NCBI GenBank assembly: GCA_025201365.1
Contig: JAIXMF010000003.1
Span: 124,001 to 188,000 of the forward strand
Length of the DNA stretch: 64,000 nucleotides
From: Syncephalis plumigaleata
Taxonomy: Eukaryota > Zoopagomycota > Zoopagomycetes > Zoopagales > Piptocephalidaceae
Reading direction: 5' to 3'
Each line of letters starts with the position of its first letter. The first letter of the stretch is position 1. Positions 24,465 to 35,482 of this stretch are shown piece by piece. The notes below the pieces were generated by a model, which had not been told where the DNA came from, made no database searches, and saw nothing but the letters and a program-made list of their open reading frames with translations. Both the position numbers and the translations under genes were made by a program.

Positions 24465-24998
24465 CTAGTACGTGACATCATCATCGTCATCGTCGGCATC
24501 GTCGTCATACCCTTCTTCCAATTGTCTATCAAATGTACTACACCAATTGCATAGTAATATTTGGCGTAATCGCCACCACCAGTAATTAGGACGTAATGCT
24601 TGTCGCCAGGCACGATCATGCGTGTATTTACGAAGACTACTCGCGCTACTGGGCAGCTTTCTTGGTCGTTCCGAGTTCACCGACACCGATGATAGACTGG
24701 GTGGATATCGCGGGAAATACCGTCGATTCCTCCAAGCGTACTTGCTGCCATCACTATCATCATCATCGTCGTCATAGTCATCGTCATAGTCATCATTACT
24801 ATCGTATATCGTAATATATTCAGCGGGTTCTGGTAGATCGGCAAGTGATGTGTACAATGTGGTATACTTTATCGGTAAGAAGCCTATTGATGACGCGGCA
24901 CTATTAGTAGTAGTAGTATGTTGCATGGTTAAACGACGAGTGGTCGCCAGCATGCTAGTCATGGGGAATGGCGCCTCATACATGGTTGATATCGTCAT
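24465..24998 (-). CDS. hypothetical acidic protein, 177 residues
   Basis: Uninterrupted ATG-to-stop frame not matched to any family I know. The N-terminal 60 residues are Thr/Ser/Met-rich. An Asp run (DDYDDDYDDDDDDSDG) follows, then a Pro/Ser/Arg-rich stretch, then an aromatic- and Arg-rich segment with WWWRLR and two Cys (CNWC). It ends in a second Asp run. No signal peptide or membrane span is seen. It lies about 240 bp downstream of the amidohydrolase gene on the same strand and could be a real small gene or a chance frame in GAC/GAT repeats. The Trp/Cys-rich block between the Asp runs is the best argument that it is real. Confidence 0.35.
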   Translation of the reverse strand: MTISTMYEAPFPMTSMLATTRRLTMQHTTTTNSAASSIGFLPIKYTTLYTSLADLPEPAEYITIYDSNDDYDDDYDDDDDDSDGSKYAWRNRRYFPRYPPSLSSVSVNSERPRKLPSSASSLRKYTHDRAWRQALRPNYWWWRLRQILLCNWCSTFDRQLEEGYDDDADDDDDDVTY

Positions 24999-25234
24999 TG
25001 TTCAATACGGGATCAAACCAGTGTTCTCTACGTAAATACGACCGATCAATCAATCAACGAGTTGTATGTGCTGTTGTATACGAGAAGTAGAGCTTTGTAA
25101 ATGAATTAGCAACAGATTAATTCGAATCATCTTTTATTGTTTTTTACCAGTTCTTTCCTATAAACTACAAATTACGTAGGCAATACGCGTCAACGAATCA
25201 ATTGAACAGTAATCATCATTTTATTTAATAATAA

Positions 25235-28200
25235 CTAATCCTGCTTTGGATTGCACGCGACACCCAAGCCCGATGAAGACACCAATGTAATATGACTGCC
25301 AAATTGTAGTGGATTACCGTCGAAACCGACGAAATCAGCCGGTTCTCCTGTTACGATACGACCGGAGGTCGATAGACCAAAAGCATCGGCCACCTGCCAG
25401 GTGATCATGCCAATGGCCGTTGCCTCATCGATTAAACTGGTATCACGATGGTGTTGGTAGCCAGCCTCCCAAAGTAGTTGGCGTGTATCGCCCAAATCGA
25501 AACTACTTAGCATCACTTTGACGCCCGCTTTATGAAGGGTTTGCGCTGCGGTATACTGCGTTAATGGTTGTCCCACTAGGCAGCGACGTGATGACCAACC
25601 ATCCGGTTGGCAACGAGCCTTGTCAAGTACTACGGGCACGTTGTAGTTGGCCAAATCAGCTGCTAGTAAATGTGCCTCAGCACCACCGAATATGATCAAG
25701 TTCAAGCCATCGCCCTCTCCATTACGACGTCTATGATGCCATTGCACCTCATTGCGGAGTTTAATCAAGGCGGCGATGTTGTCCTTTGATTGAGTGTGCG
25801 CCACCAGTGGAATCACACCACGCGCGACATCAGCAAAGTGGTTTTCCCGATGATCATGCTTGTTCTCGGCGTCAAGTGCGGATATGAGTAGGTTGCGCAA
25901 TGCGGCAATCTGCGATGATACAGTAGGCAATGATGCGTCCAGGTCACCGCTATCGATACTAACGTGTAGTGCGACACGGGTCTTGACAATGGAAGCGGTG
26001 TTAAGCACGGAAGTGCCCGCTGTACGCGCAGCAACACTTAGACCCTTAATCAATGATTTACTCGCGTCTGACAACGATATAGTGGTGACAATACCTGTGA
26101 TCGTATAATATTAGCATTCATGACATAATCCCATCTAACAAGATAATTACCTGATGCATGAGCAGCATGCAAATGTTTACCGCTAAAGGCAAATCCGTCC
26201 TCGGCAAGTGGGAGACTGTTCGCATCCGTGATAATCGACTTACGTAAAACACCGTCACCGCTCGTTGGATCCTGCTCGACTTCATTCATACCAAGTGCCG
26301 ATCCAGATGAGATTAATCCTGGAATGAGCGTGCCACCATTAAGATCGTAGACATCGCCATGATTCGTCCTAATAGCTTCGTCGCAGTCTAGACCGACACA
26401 ACGAACGACACCGTCGACTACGGCAACGCCGATCTCCTTTCCTTCGTCGTCACCTTCAAGCCTATTGGCATCTACAATGTGTCCGGAAGATGCAAACAAC
26501 TTGCCGATATTTCGTATTACAAATGTTTCACTCCTTGGTGAACACGCTGATGGCGTTTTCATAAAGCTCATTTTACGTTGATCCTCACGAGTAAGTGGAC
26601 GAATAGGTTCGACTACCTTCTTATTCTTCTTTGACTTGGAATGACGTACAGACGAAGTGAATGGTTTTGGTGTATTGGATAGATCGCGGTTCAGTTTAAG
26701 CTGTGGTATACCATCGATGAGCACTTGTAGCGGACGTGCTCCCAAAGCCAATGGGTGTGCATCCCAAACCTATGCATTCTATGTTAGTCAACAATGCTCA
26801 TATATGTATATGTATATGTATAATGTAATAGCTACACTACATACCACAACATCCGCGTCATATCCGAGCGAGATACGACCAATACGATCACCTAGACCTA
26901 GTGCATTGGCAGGCACACTTGTAACACTAGCCAATGCCAACTTGCTTGATAATCCATATTGATATGCTTTGGCTGCTTCGTGCATCATGTATTGCTAGAT
27001 AGACAGTACCATTCAATAGTCAATAAACATCACAATAGACATGGGGTATACCAAATGATAATTACCGAATTAATGACTGGATGATCGGATTTCAATGCTA
27101 CCGGAATACCGTGTTCAGCAAGGATACGCGGCGAGTTGACAGACGCGTCGAATGCCTCGTATTTATAGCCCCATAAATCGGCGAATGTAGCTATGGTTAC
27201 ATTACTATTGCGAATCACTTCTGGAATGAGATAGGCCTCCAAGGCATGATGGAATGCCGCGATAGGTATGTTGAACTCTTTAGTGACACGTAGCATCATT
27301 TCCAAATCTTGTGGCTAATCATATAGCAATAATAAACATGAGTATAACCATTAGCTTGCTGCCTCCTCATCTTCTCCTCTCCTCTCCTCTTACCTCGTAG
27401 CAATGCACGTTAAGCTTTACTTGACCACGTATCAATGCCGTCAAACTTTCATCGACCAAGTCATCGGGAAAACGCTCAGACATGACCACATTATCCATGC
27501 CTTGCATACTCTCCGCGGTGACACACCAATCCTCCTGGAGACGTGCAAGTTTACGAGCCTTCTCGAGTCGCTCGCGGAATCCCCATGCCACACCCATACG
27601 ACTAACGGGGAAGGTTTGCTGCTCGCCAAATACATTCTTGGGATTCTCGCCGCATGCCATCTTCATCCAACGCCATCCAGTACCAGATGGTAGGCCATGA
27701 TTGATCAACATGCCTTCCGCGGTGCCATCGGCAGCTGGTCGTAGCTTGAACGCGTAGGCTTCACCGCCCATAAGCAATGCCGAACCAGGCAAGGCCAGTA
27801 TGGTAGTGACACCACCGGATACCGCGGCGGGAATAGCGGGATCACTCTGCTTGAATCCATCGAGTGAACGAATTTGCGAGAGTGTCGGTACGGTATACTC
27901 GTTAACATCATCAAGTGCCGCGGTATTCGGCCACTTGCTTAGACCAATATGGCTATACACATACACATACATTGATAAGCAACAGCAATAACATGTTCTA
28001 TTATATCATATTACTAACCTGTGCATATCTACAATACCTGGTGTAATGATACGACCACTAACATCGATGATTTCCAATTGTGTCGCATCACCGAATTCAG
28101 CGCGAATAGCCTCCAACGACATACCAGCTAGAGTCGAATTGAGTTCCGTAATGACTCCATTCTCCATGAGTACATCGACATGTGTCTCGCCATCGACGGG

Positions 28201-28773
28201 ATCCCATACAATACCACCATGCAGTAGAATCTTGGACTTTTGGCCAGTCTGAGGCTCGTAGTGAGGATTGTTGCGTAATGCTACTCGTTGTCGATTGTAC
28301 TGCGTACCAGTGGTGGTAGTAGCGGTAGTAGTGGTTGCCATCTTACCAGGTGCTGAACGAATACGACGACACTGCTCCAGACCATAAGCAAAATCATTGG
28401 CACTAATACGAGGTGCAACAACCATGGCTGGTTCGGGAGCACCACCCGAAGCAAATAGGAAATAAATAATCACAAGAAGAACAAGCAAACCCGCAGTAAG
28501 TTCGATGATATAACGGCGTAGGAACTCGCGTTGAGACTTGAAAGTATCCGGTAGATTGGAGGTAAGCGCTCTTAGTCGGTCGATACCGCTACCCGTTGGT
28601 CGAGACGTCTCGCCGTGAGCTTGTGGCAAGGCATAGTCATGACGTCCGTTAGGAGAGCCGCCATGAGTCGCCGGATATGATGTGTTCATAAGCGGGGAGT
28701 CTTCTCCCTCGGACGCAGAGTCATTGTCGTGCGACTGCGATAGTCGAGAGGACCGTTGCCCCTCCTGGTCCAT
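25235..28773 (-). CDS. membrane-anchored amidohydrolase (fungal CE9/imidazolonepropionase-like)
   Basis: Six exons: 28773-28019, 27952-27394, 27314-27066, 26994-26845, 26769-26151 and 26094-25235, joining in frame to 1063 residues. The N-terminal 85 residues are hydrophilic and Ser-rich, followed by one membrane span (ELTAGLLVLLVIIYFLFASGG), so this is a type II membrane protein with a large lumenal or extracellular enzyme domain. The amidohydrolase signature is VDMHSHIGL (metal-binding His pair), preceded by the TPGI strand. Family blocks follow: LALPGSALLMGGEAYAFKLR, WRWMKMACGENPKNVFG, SRMGVAWGFRERLEKAR, AFHHALEAY, ALKSDHPVINS and LGYDADVVVWDAHPL. The last two exons hold a second domain-like part with GTLIPGLIS. 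Similar fungal proteins are annotated as amidohydrolases or carbohydrate esterase family 9; the substrate is not known. Divergent from 14-3-3 across about 950 bp. Confidence 0.85.
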
Positions 28774-28800
28774 CACGCGAGACGACGTGGCTATACAAGA

Positions 28801-28837
<37 letters not shown>

Positions 28838-29728
28838 CGAAGAAGAGGAAGGAGGAAAAGAAGACTCGTTTATCGATAAGCTCTTGTACGAGTTGTTATC
28901 GTGCTCGTATATTAGCAAACAACAATATACAATAAGAAGTGTAGAAAACAGTAGAGTAGAGTAAATACGAGTATGCTCTCAACTGAACGAGTAGTAGTTA
29001 TGCGACTAGTTAGCTGTCGTAGAGAACAAAAAGCGGAAGAGGAAAAGAGAGAAGAAAGGTCGGAAATCAAAGGTGGAGCGAGGAAGCAACGTTGACGTAC
29101 ATGGAAATAGTGAAGGATTAGCAACATTTCAATGAGCGATGACGCACTTGTTTGTTCATTCGTTCATTCATCACGCTCTGTGCGTAAAAGTAATCCATAA
29201 TTGAAATAGATGAATGCTAGCCATCATTGAATATCCATACTATGTGTCATTAATACTTGTAACAAGATTATGCCATTGTATACTAATAGAGCATATTATT
29301 AAGCAGTATTGTACATACTTGTATATTATAATAAATCAATTGATAAATAGTAATAGCCGACGTACTAATATAATATAACATATTATATTGAAGACGTCAT
29401 TATCAATTATCACTAGTAGAGCATTACTATGAATAACAAATGGAAGAGCAACGTGCCAATCCAGTATCCATTGTCAATCTCCATTCTGCCTAAAGAAGCA
29501 TACTGCTGATATGTCAGACGATAAATCCAGCATTACGTTACACCATAGCGCGGCAAAAGCCCATCTCATTCTCCACTTGTTCCAACCTTCATCTAAAGCG
29601 CGGTCCGTTTTCTTTCCGCTCTCTCGGTATTCCGTTGTCTTTCAGTGCTTAGCCTAACTTACTTTGTGTTTGCGCGTGTGTGCGTGTTCTACCAGTACTC
29701 CATTCTTCCATTGCTCTATTTCTCCTAG
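28774..29728. other. divergent intergenic region between amidohydrolase and 14-3-3
   Basis: About 950 bp. It begins with a GT repeat (28802-28834) just upstream of the amidohydrolase start, then AT-rich DNA with TATA-like palindromic sequence near 29370-29392 and a pyrimidine-rich leader before 14-3-3 (about 29615-29728). The missing first exon of 14-3-3 probably lies in the right half. Confidence 0.45.
28802..28834. repeat. GT dinucleotide microsatellite
   Basis: About 16 uninterrupted GT units, roughly 30 bp upstream of the amidohydrolase start codon, so within its 5' UTR or core promoter. Confidence 0.95.
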
Positions 29729-30586
29729 CAGTATACCTTCCGAACGTGAACTAATCATCTATATGGCCAAGGTGGCCGAACACGCCGAGCGCTACGACGA
29801 GATGGCCCAGCGTATGAAGGATGCCATCAATCTAAGCAAGGTGTTGTCGGTCGAGGAGCGTAATCTCTTGTCGTTAGCCTATAAGAATATTATTGGTACT
29901 CGTCGTGCTAGCTGGCGTATCATCTCCTCTATCAAGACGAAGGAGGAAAGCAAGGGCAACGCGGAACATGTGGCGCAAATCGAGAAATACCAAACGAAGA
30001 TCGAGCAAGAACTGTCCGAAATATCTCAGAATGCCATTCAACTGCTGGACGACGAGCTTATTCCTAATGCAGCGGACGATGAATCAAAGGTCTTCTACTA
30101 TAAAATGTAACTAATCAGTGAATGATATCCGTATCAAGTCATTCAACGTATTTACCCTAATTGCCATGATTGTAAAATAGGAAAGGTGACTACTACCGAT
30201 ACTTGGCCGAGTTCTCCGCGGAAGAGAAGCGCGCTGAAGTTGGCGATAAAGCATACGATGCCTATAAGGCAGCCATGAGTATCGCTGACGAGAAACTCGA
30301 ACCAACGAATCCGATTCGTCTTGGTCTAGTACTCAACTATACGGTATTCCTGTACGAGATTAGAAATATGCCAAAGGAAGCTTGTAGTCTAGCGGAAAAG
30401 GCATTCGATAATGCAATCACCGCATTGGATTCACTTACCGAGGAATCCTACAAGGATAGCACGCTTATCATGCAACTACTCCGTGATAACATGTCACTTT
30501 GGTCGTCAGATCTTGCAAATGAACAAGAACAACAAGGAGAAGACGCGGCAACACCAGAAAACGACAACACTGAGGATGCACAATAA
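29729..30586 (+). CDS. 14-3-3 protein (5' exon unresolved)
   Basis: Phosphoserine/phosphothreonine-binding adaptor. Two exons are clear: one to 30106 and 30181-30586. The first carries the family N-terminus [22 protein letters not shown] and the signature [21 protein letters not shown]. Conserved phosphopeptide-pocket residues are visible (the Lys of SLAYKN, the Arg of GTRRASWR, and [16 protein letters not shown]). The second holds [14 protein letters not shown] (helices 7-8), [10 protein letters not shown] and an acidic Gln/Glu-rich tail. The first in-frame ATG (29763) would remove most of helix A, and no ATG joins the SERE sequence directly. A short upstream exon with the start must exist, spliced to an acceptor near 29726-29731, but I cannot place it. 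Usual family length is about 245-260 residues, consistent with only a few residues missing. Confidence 0.9.
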
Positions 30587-30788
30587 GGAATGGGTCAATC
30601 AATCAATCAGTAAATAAACACTACACATCTAGACACCATCTATACCGTAGAACATGTCTAATAAATGGAACTATTCGACGAATTAGCTATTTCATTCTAG
30701 CGTTTGTAACGTATGATAAATCACATAGCAATAACATCCATTTTATGGTTCGAATGTTTATTATAATTGGTGTAGTGTACTGTGCGAT

Positions 30789-30798
30789 GACTCATTTA
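30789..30798 (+). repeat. left copy of candidate target-site duplication (element A)
   Basis: GACTCATTTA, repeated directly at 33223-33232 on the other side of the element. Ten bp fits the 9-11 bp duplications made by Mutator-like transposases. Confidence 0.5.
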
Positions 30799-30814
30799 CA
30801 AGGCTATACCTCTT

Positions 30815-30834
30815 GATTGACGCTGTTAGCCTTT
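30815..30834 (+). repeat. left terminal inverted repeat, element A
   Basis: Contains the core GTTAGCCTTT shared by all four ends of the two copies (GTTAACCTTT at one end of copy B). Confidence 0.65.
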
Positions 30835-30902
30835 CGTTTTTACGAATAGATAATAGTTATGATAATAACACTTACGTATTTAGATGTGAGTAGCAATAAC
30901 CA

Positions 30903-31235
30903 TCACGGATAAGTTGTTCTTCGTTGCCCTTCTTTTCTTGAACGTTTAAAAGTAATGACACTTTGATGTAGTTGTGTTGGAACACCATTTCCATTGCAAA
31001 GACTGAGAATAATCTGAATAACATTCAGACATGCTGCCATATCCCGATTCCATACACGGTACTCGAATCCTTTACCTTTCATGTCATCTTTACAATTCTG
31101 ATGTGTGCATCTAATAGAATAATGAACTAGTATATTGTAATACATTGTACTCATAGTAAGAAGGCATGACAAGTGACAGTAGGATATCTCGTCAATTAGA
31201 ATGACTTGAACACCATGCTTCATTGTTATCCACAC
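30903..31235 (-). pseudogene. C-terminal fragment of a TnpB/Fanzor-like RuvC nuclease (copy A)
   Basis: A 110-codon frame. VQVILIDEISYCHLSC resembles the RuvC strand plus the start of the zinc-ribbon (in TnpB/Fanzor, DE..TS..C..C). CTHQNC then gives a second Cys pair, and VWNRDMAACLNV matches the last RuvC motif (RD..AA.N) at the end of TnpB/Fanzor proteins. Only about 90 bp separate it from the divergent F-box gene, so the N-terminal helical domain and first RuvC Asp are absent; it cannot be an active nuclease by itself. The same fragment, with the same limits, recurs in copy B (48630-48899), so the truncation predates the duplication. Family assignment is from motifs only. Confidence 0.55.
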
Positions 31236-31321
31236 TTGCGTATGATTTATTTGTGTATTCTTGATTAAAATAACGTCATCGTATTTCTCTACCCATATCG
31301 CCTTTCTTATTCCATTCCACT

Positions 31322-32956
31322 ATGTCTACTACTACTACTGAAATATTGAGTAATTCCAACTCGTCTTGTAGATTACTAGACTGTCTGAATAGTCTTCCAT
31401 TTCATGACCAGCGTGTCTTCCGTGGTCTACTTGATCATATCGAATTAGTGCGTTTATCAGCATGTTGTCACTCGTTAAGAAGCAGTATTCGAAATGATAC
31501 AGTATTATGGCAACAACTATACCATAGGGATTTCCTATCGGGAGCCTATTATGCTGAAGAAATGGAATTCGTATTGTGGTGTGTACGCACGGATGTCAAC
31601 AATCCATGTACATCGGATAAACGAGCCGATCTACTAGAGAATGTGGACTGGTACAACACATATCGTCGACGAGTGAGCACCGAGAATAATTGGCGATTTG
31701 GACGATGCAAGACCACGCATATCGACATGGAACGTGACGAGCATGGAGATTGTTATCGCAAAGATGTTGATAATAATTGTATATTTACTACGCAACAAGA
31801 TCGCCCAGACGGGACATCAAGGTCGCACCCCTATCATGCTTTAGAATATTTGCCGCATTCAAATTTTAAGTCAAGCAGCAGCATTATACATAACAGTACA
31901 TTACCCACATCGTCAAACGTTCTCCCGCTAGATATTGGTAATGAAACTAAATATTTTTATGTTACGGGTGATCATTACATAGCTGTATCTCCTAGGGCAA
32001 TCACAACCAAGCCTAATTATAATGTAAAAATACTTACTCGCAGACATGGCGATGTTTTCACTTCATTCGATGTTCCAACAGGATATCAAGTGAAGACAAT
32101 CCAGGGGAAATGGGTGTCATTAGTGCGTAAATCATACGAGCCATCCAGGTGTTCGCAACTTTGTACAAGTAATATTAATAATTATACAATAATGCAATAT
32201 AACTAGTGCTAATAATCAATGAATTTAGTCGGTATGATGGTATTTGATATAGAGAATAATACCATGTGTCCAGGAAGCATTGGTGGTATATGGAATGCAA
32301 CTCGTTTCTACAAAACAACCAATAATACAGCAATAGTATACACAACACTACTAGTCGAAAATGATGATACAGATCGTATTGAATGGGCATTATACCAGTT
32401 CTCGAGTAATAATCCTGTTATACAATTGCGAAGTGGCTGGTTTCAACTACCTGAGAAGATAACTGATGTGTCAGTATCCGCTCAAAATTCATACGATTTG
32501 TATATGGTCATCAATATATTTGATCATCCAGATTATGATCTATACATAATGCATAGTGTAGCATCAAGTGGTCAAAGCCACATTCCACGTAACTGCTACA
32601 CTATGACTAAACAACATATATCTATTCCATTGTTAAGGGCTGGATGCAAATATTTAGATTTTGGTTTTAAATCAACAAAAGTATGGACAGACTTATCCTG
32701 CAATGACGATCAAGTATTAGAAATACCGGATACAAAAGACCTCACACATATTATTGGAAATCTTTATGTTTTAATTACAAAAGAGCATAATTATATAGGA
32801 AATCCAATACTTGTAGATATCAATACAAACGAAATAATACGTGAATTGAAAACACCAAACACGCAATGGAGATCGCCTGCTTGTAAAATGTTTGGCATAA
32901 TAGGTAGTTCCTGTAACAATCATGCACAAACAATACAAGAATACGGCGAATTATAA
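31322..32956 (+). CDS. F-box-like protein, mobile-element copy A
   Basis: Two exons, 31322-32162 and 32229-32956, in frame for 522 residues; the splice sites were set by aligning with copy B. Residues about 17-70 form an F-box-like domain (LLDCLNSLPFHDQRVFRGLL ... LSACCHSLRSSI ... LWQQLYHRDF), expected to bind Skp1 in an SCF ubiquitin ligase. The rest is about 450 residues, rich in Asn, Tyr and Ser, with regular beta-like segments (EYLPHSN, VTGDHYIAV, NYNVKILTRRHG, IGNLYVLI, LLVDINT-type). This could be a beta-propeller-like substrate domain, but I see no WD or Kelch signature. It shares about 89% of its first 124 residues with copy B but clearly less afterwards. Both copies are fully open, which suggests selection on function. 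Confidence 0.75.
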
Positions 32957-33194
32957 CAAACATCAATAAATCATACTATATATTGTTATTGATTACATTA
33001 GAGCGTGCAATATGTTTTTATTAACTAGTAATGAGGAACAGTTATTATTTATTATCACTAATTGTAATATATGATATCGCAATTATTAACATCTCCCTCA
33101 ACTGCTAGGGTCATGACAGCTACTCAATAGTAATAGCAATGCGATAATGGTGTTAATAATTGTGTAAATCTATTCATTAATAAGCATAGAAGTT

Positions 33195-33214
33195 AAAGGC
33201 TAACTGCGCTAATC
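33195..33214 (-). repeat. right terminal inverted repeat, element A
   Basis: Reverse complement reads GATTAGCGCAGTTAGCCTTT, matching the left end at 30815-30834 except for three or four bases. Confidence 0.65.
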
Positions 33215-33222
33215 GGTTAGAG

Positions 33223-33232
33223 GACTCATTTA
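33223..33232 (+). repeat. right copy of candidate target-site duplication (element A)
   Basis: GACTCATTTA, identical to 30789-30798. Confidence 0.5.
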
Positions 33233-33431
33233 TTCCTTATTAATTTGCTAATTTAAATTTTTGATAGCAAATAAACCGCTCGTTCATTCTTTGTTTGAAT
33301 CCACCCGAATCTTGCCTTAATTCTGACTGTTCCATTTCCCAAGTGGTTCTTCCTAGATCCAGCGCTGTATAGCTGTGTTCACGACCGCTATAGGCATTGT
33401 TGACGTTAAATTATTGGTGACAATAGCAGCT

Positions 33432-35482
33432 ATGGCACTACGATTAAGCAATGCATTCCACGTTCAGTCTACCACTAGTAGAGTGACGTCGTGTATACAC
33501 CGGATCAGACCGGCGGTGGCATTACCGGTGCGTGTAGCTAGTATTCATACTACCAGTGCTACACGCTTATTTAATGGCTGTAGTCGCGTTACTCTACTCA
33601 ATGATTGTCGATTGTCACGTTCAGTAGGGGGCATGTCAACAACGCGTAAATCAAGAGTAAGCAGCAATTAAGAATCTCCTAAGAATGACGTGTAATTCTA
33701 ACTTGTACCATTTATATAATAGTCCTTTCATACTACAGGTAATATATAAACGAACAAATAAGCAATATGTATATGTATATTTGCTTATTATTATTATCAT
33801 CATCATCATGTTTAGCAACGAATGCTGCCTTAAAACGCGATGCCTACGAGGTTCTAGGCATTTCAAGAACCGCTAGTCAATCGGAAGTTAAGAAAGCGTA
33901 TTACGCAGTAAGTCAACAGCATCTCATTGTAATGATTTTATAGTAATCTTTTCCTTCTTCTTCTATATTCATGACATTTTAGTTGGCAAAGAAATATCAT
34001 CCGGATACGAATAAGGATAAAGGCGCACATGACAAGTTTGTAGAAATTCAAGAAGCCTATGAAGTAAGATGTGAATGATATCATCGTGTAGCTACATAGA
34101 ATTAACAATGAGCAATAGATTCTATCAGACGAGCAGAAACGAGCATCTTATGATCAATTTGGTCATGCTGGTTTTAATGGTAAGTATATATACACTAAAC
34201 TAGTGTTATATTCTAATTTGTTATATGTTTATTCATAGGAGAAGCACCACCGGGTGCTGGTGGATTCCCTGGTGCACATCCATTTGGTGGTGGTGGTGCC
34301 GGATTCTCGCCTAATGACATTTTTGAACAATTCTTTGGTGGTGGATTCCGACAGGCGGGTGCTCGAGGTGGTGGTGGCTTCCAAACGGTAGGCGACGATC
34401 TTCAGGTAAGCCATCATTCATTGCTGCTTGTAGTATAGGACAGCAGAGTTAACTCGCATGACATCTACTCACTAGGTTCGCTTGACCATTTCATTTATGG
34501 AGGCGGTTAAAGGCACCACTAAAACAATTCGTATCTCGCCCATTGTCACTTGCCGTACGTGTAAGGGCAATGGCACCAAAGATGGTAAGCGACCCGAGAG
34601 TTGCAAGGCTTGCCATGGCACGGGACATCGCGTGATAATGCAGGGACCATTCCAAATGGCTACGCCTTGCAATGTGTGTTCCGGCACCGGTGAATACATC
34701 TCCTCCGCCAATCAGTGTACCACATGTAAGGGTGCAAAGCGTATACGTGAAAGCAAGACTGTCTCAGTCGACATACCGCCCGGTGTCGACAACGATGTCA
34801 AAGTACGTCTAGCCGGTGAAGGTGACGCACCCGAGGAGGGTAATGGACCACGAGGAGATCTATACGTACAACTTGCGGTAAGCATCCCTGTGTATCGATA
34901 TAACAACTAGCAAACTAACTAACTAGCAAAACTGATGGATACTAGGTTGAACGATCACCCATCTTCAAACGACAAGGCGCTAATGTTTATCTAGATGTGA
35001 ATGTACCACTACAAAAAGCTATACTAGGCGGTGAAATACGTATACCCACGCTAGATGGTGATGTAGAGCTTAAAGTTAGCACGGGTACTCAACCGGATGA
35101 AGTACGTGTACTACGTCAACGCGGTATCAAGAAGCTAAATAGTAAAGATCGTGGTGATCAATACGTTAAAATGAAGGTGCAAATTCCTACGTAAGTGATG
35201 AATCATCTACCTGCATTATACGTAATTAACATTCAATCTACTTGATTCAATAGTAAATTAACAGCACGACAACGAGAATTACTGGAGGCATTTGCTGCCG
35301 AGATGGAGGGACGTTCCACACAAAGTAAACAGGAGGAACAGGATCCATCGGTGGACAATAGCAAATCGTCGAGTTTCTTCAAGTCGGCATTCGACAAGAT
35401 CCGTGGTAAACAGCAGGACGACTCGAATGACAAAGATGATGCCAATCAAGATAAGAAAAATCCTAATTCTGACAAAGAATAA
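33432..35482 (+). CDS. MDJ1: mitochondrial DnaJ/Hsp40 co-chaperone (type A, Mdj1-like)
   Basis: Stimulates mitochondrial Hsp70 in matrix protein folding. Eight exons: 33432-33645, 33816-33907, 33983-34063, 34119-34179, 34239-34405, 34476-34877, 34946-35190 and 35254-35482, in frame for 496 residues. Exon 1 is a basic, Ser/Arg-rich presequence ([15 protein letters not shown]... HTTSATRLF). The J domain runs from [13 protein letters not shown] through [11 protein letters not shown] (HPD motif) to [12 protein letters not shown] Gly/Phe-rich region follows. The zinc-binding domain has four CxxCxGxG repeats: [24 protein letters not shown] and CTTCKGAK, the last imperfect. The C-terminal substrate domains follow ([32 protein letters not shown]). 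The tail is charged and Asp/Lys-rich. The exon 1 donor (C|GTAAAT) was chosen over a nearby GTAAGC because only it keeps frame. Confidence 0.93.

Larger units (their letters stand above)
30799..33222. mobile_element. TIR element copy A carrying F-box gene and TnpB/Fanzor-like fragment
   Basis: A 2.4-kb unit whose ends are inverted repeats: GATTGACGCTGTTAGCCTTT at 30815-30834 pairs with the reverse complement of 33195-33214 (16-17 of 20 bases). The same two ends and most of the interior occur in inverse orientation at 46431-49072. A direct 10-bp repeat flanks the unit. Inside are an F-box-like gene (+) and, divergently, the C-terminal part of a TnpB/Fanzor-like protein (-). No transposase catalytic domain or long terminal repeats were seen, so it should be a non-autonomous DNA transposon. 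The family is undetermined; the 10-bp duplication hints at Mutator-like. The left end might lie up to 16 bp inside the coordinate given. Confidence 0.65.

Noticed and set aside
30799-33222. Reading the repeated unit as an LTR-type element
   Set aside because: The ends are inverted, not direct, repeats, and no reverse transcriptase, integrase or capsid-like sequence is present.
33658-33750. Alternative DnaJ exon 1 donor at GTAAGC (33657)
   Set aside because: It leaves exon 2 out of frame; the upstream donor at 33646 keeps frame through the J domain.
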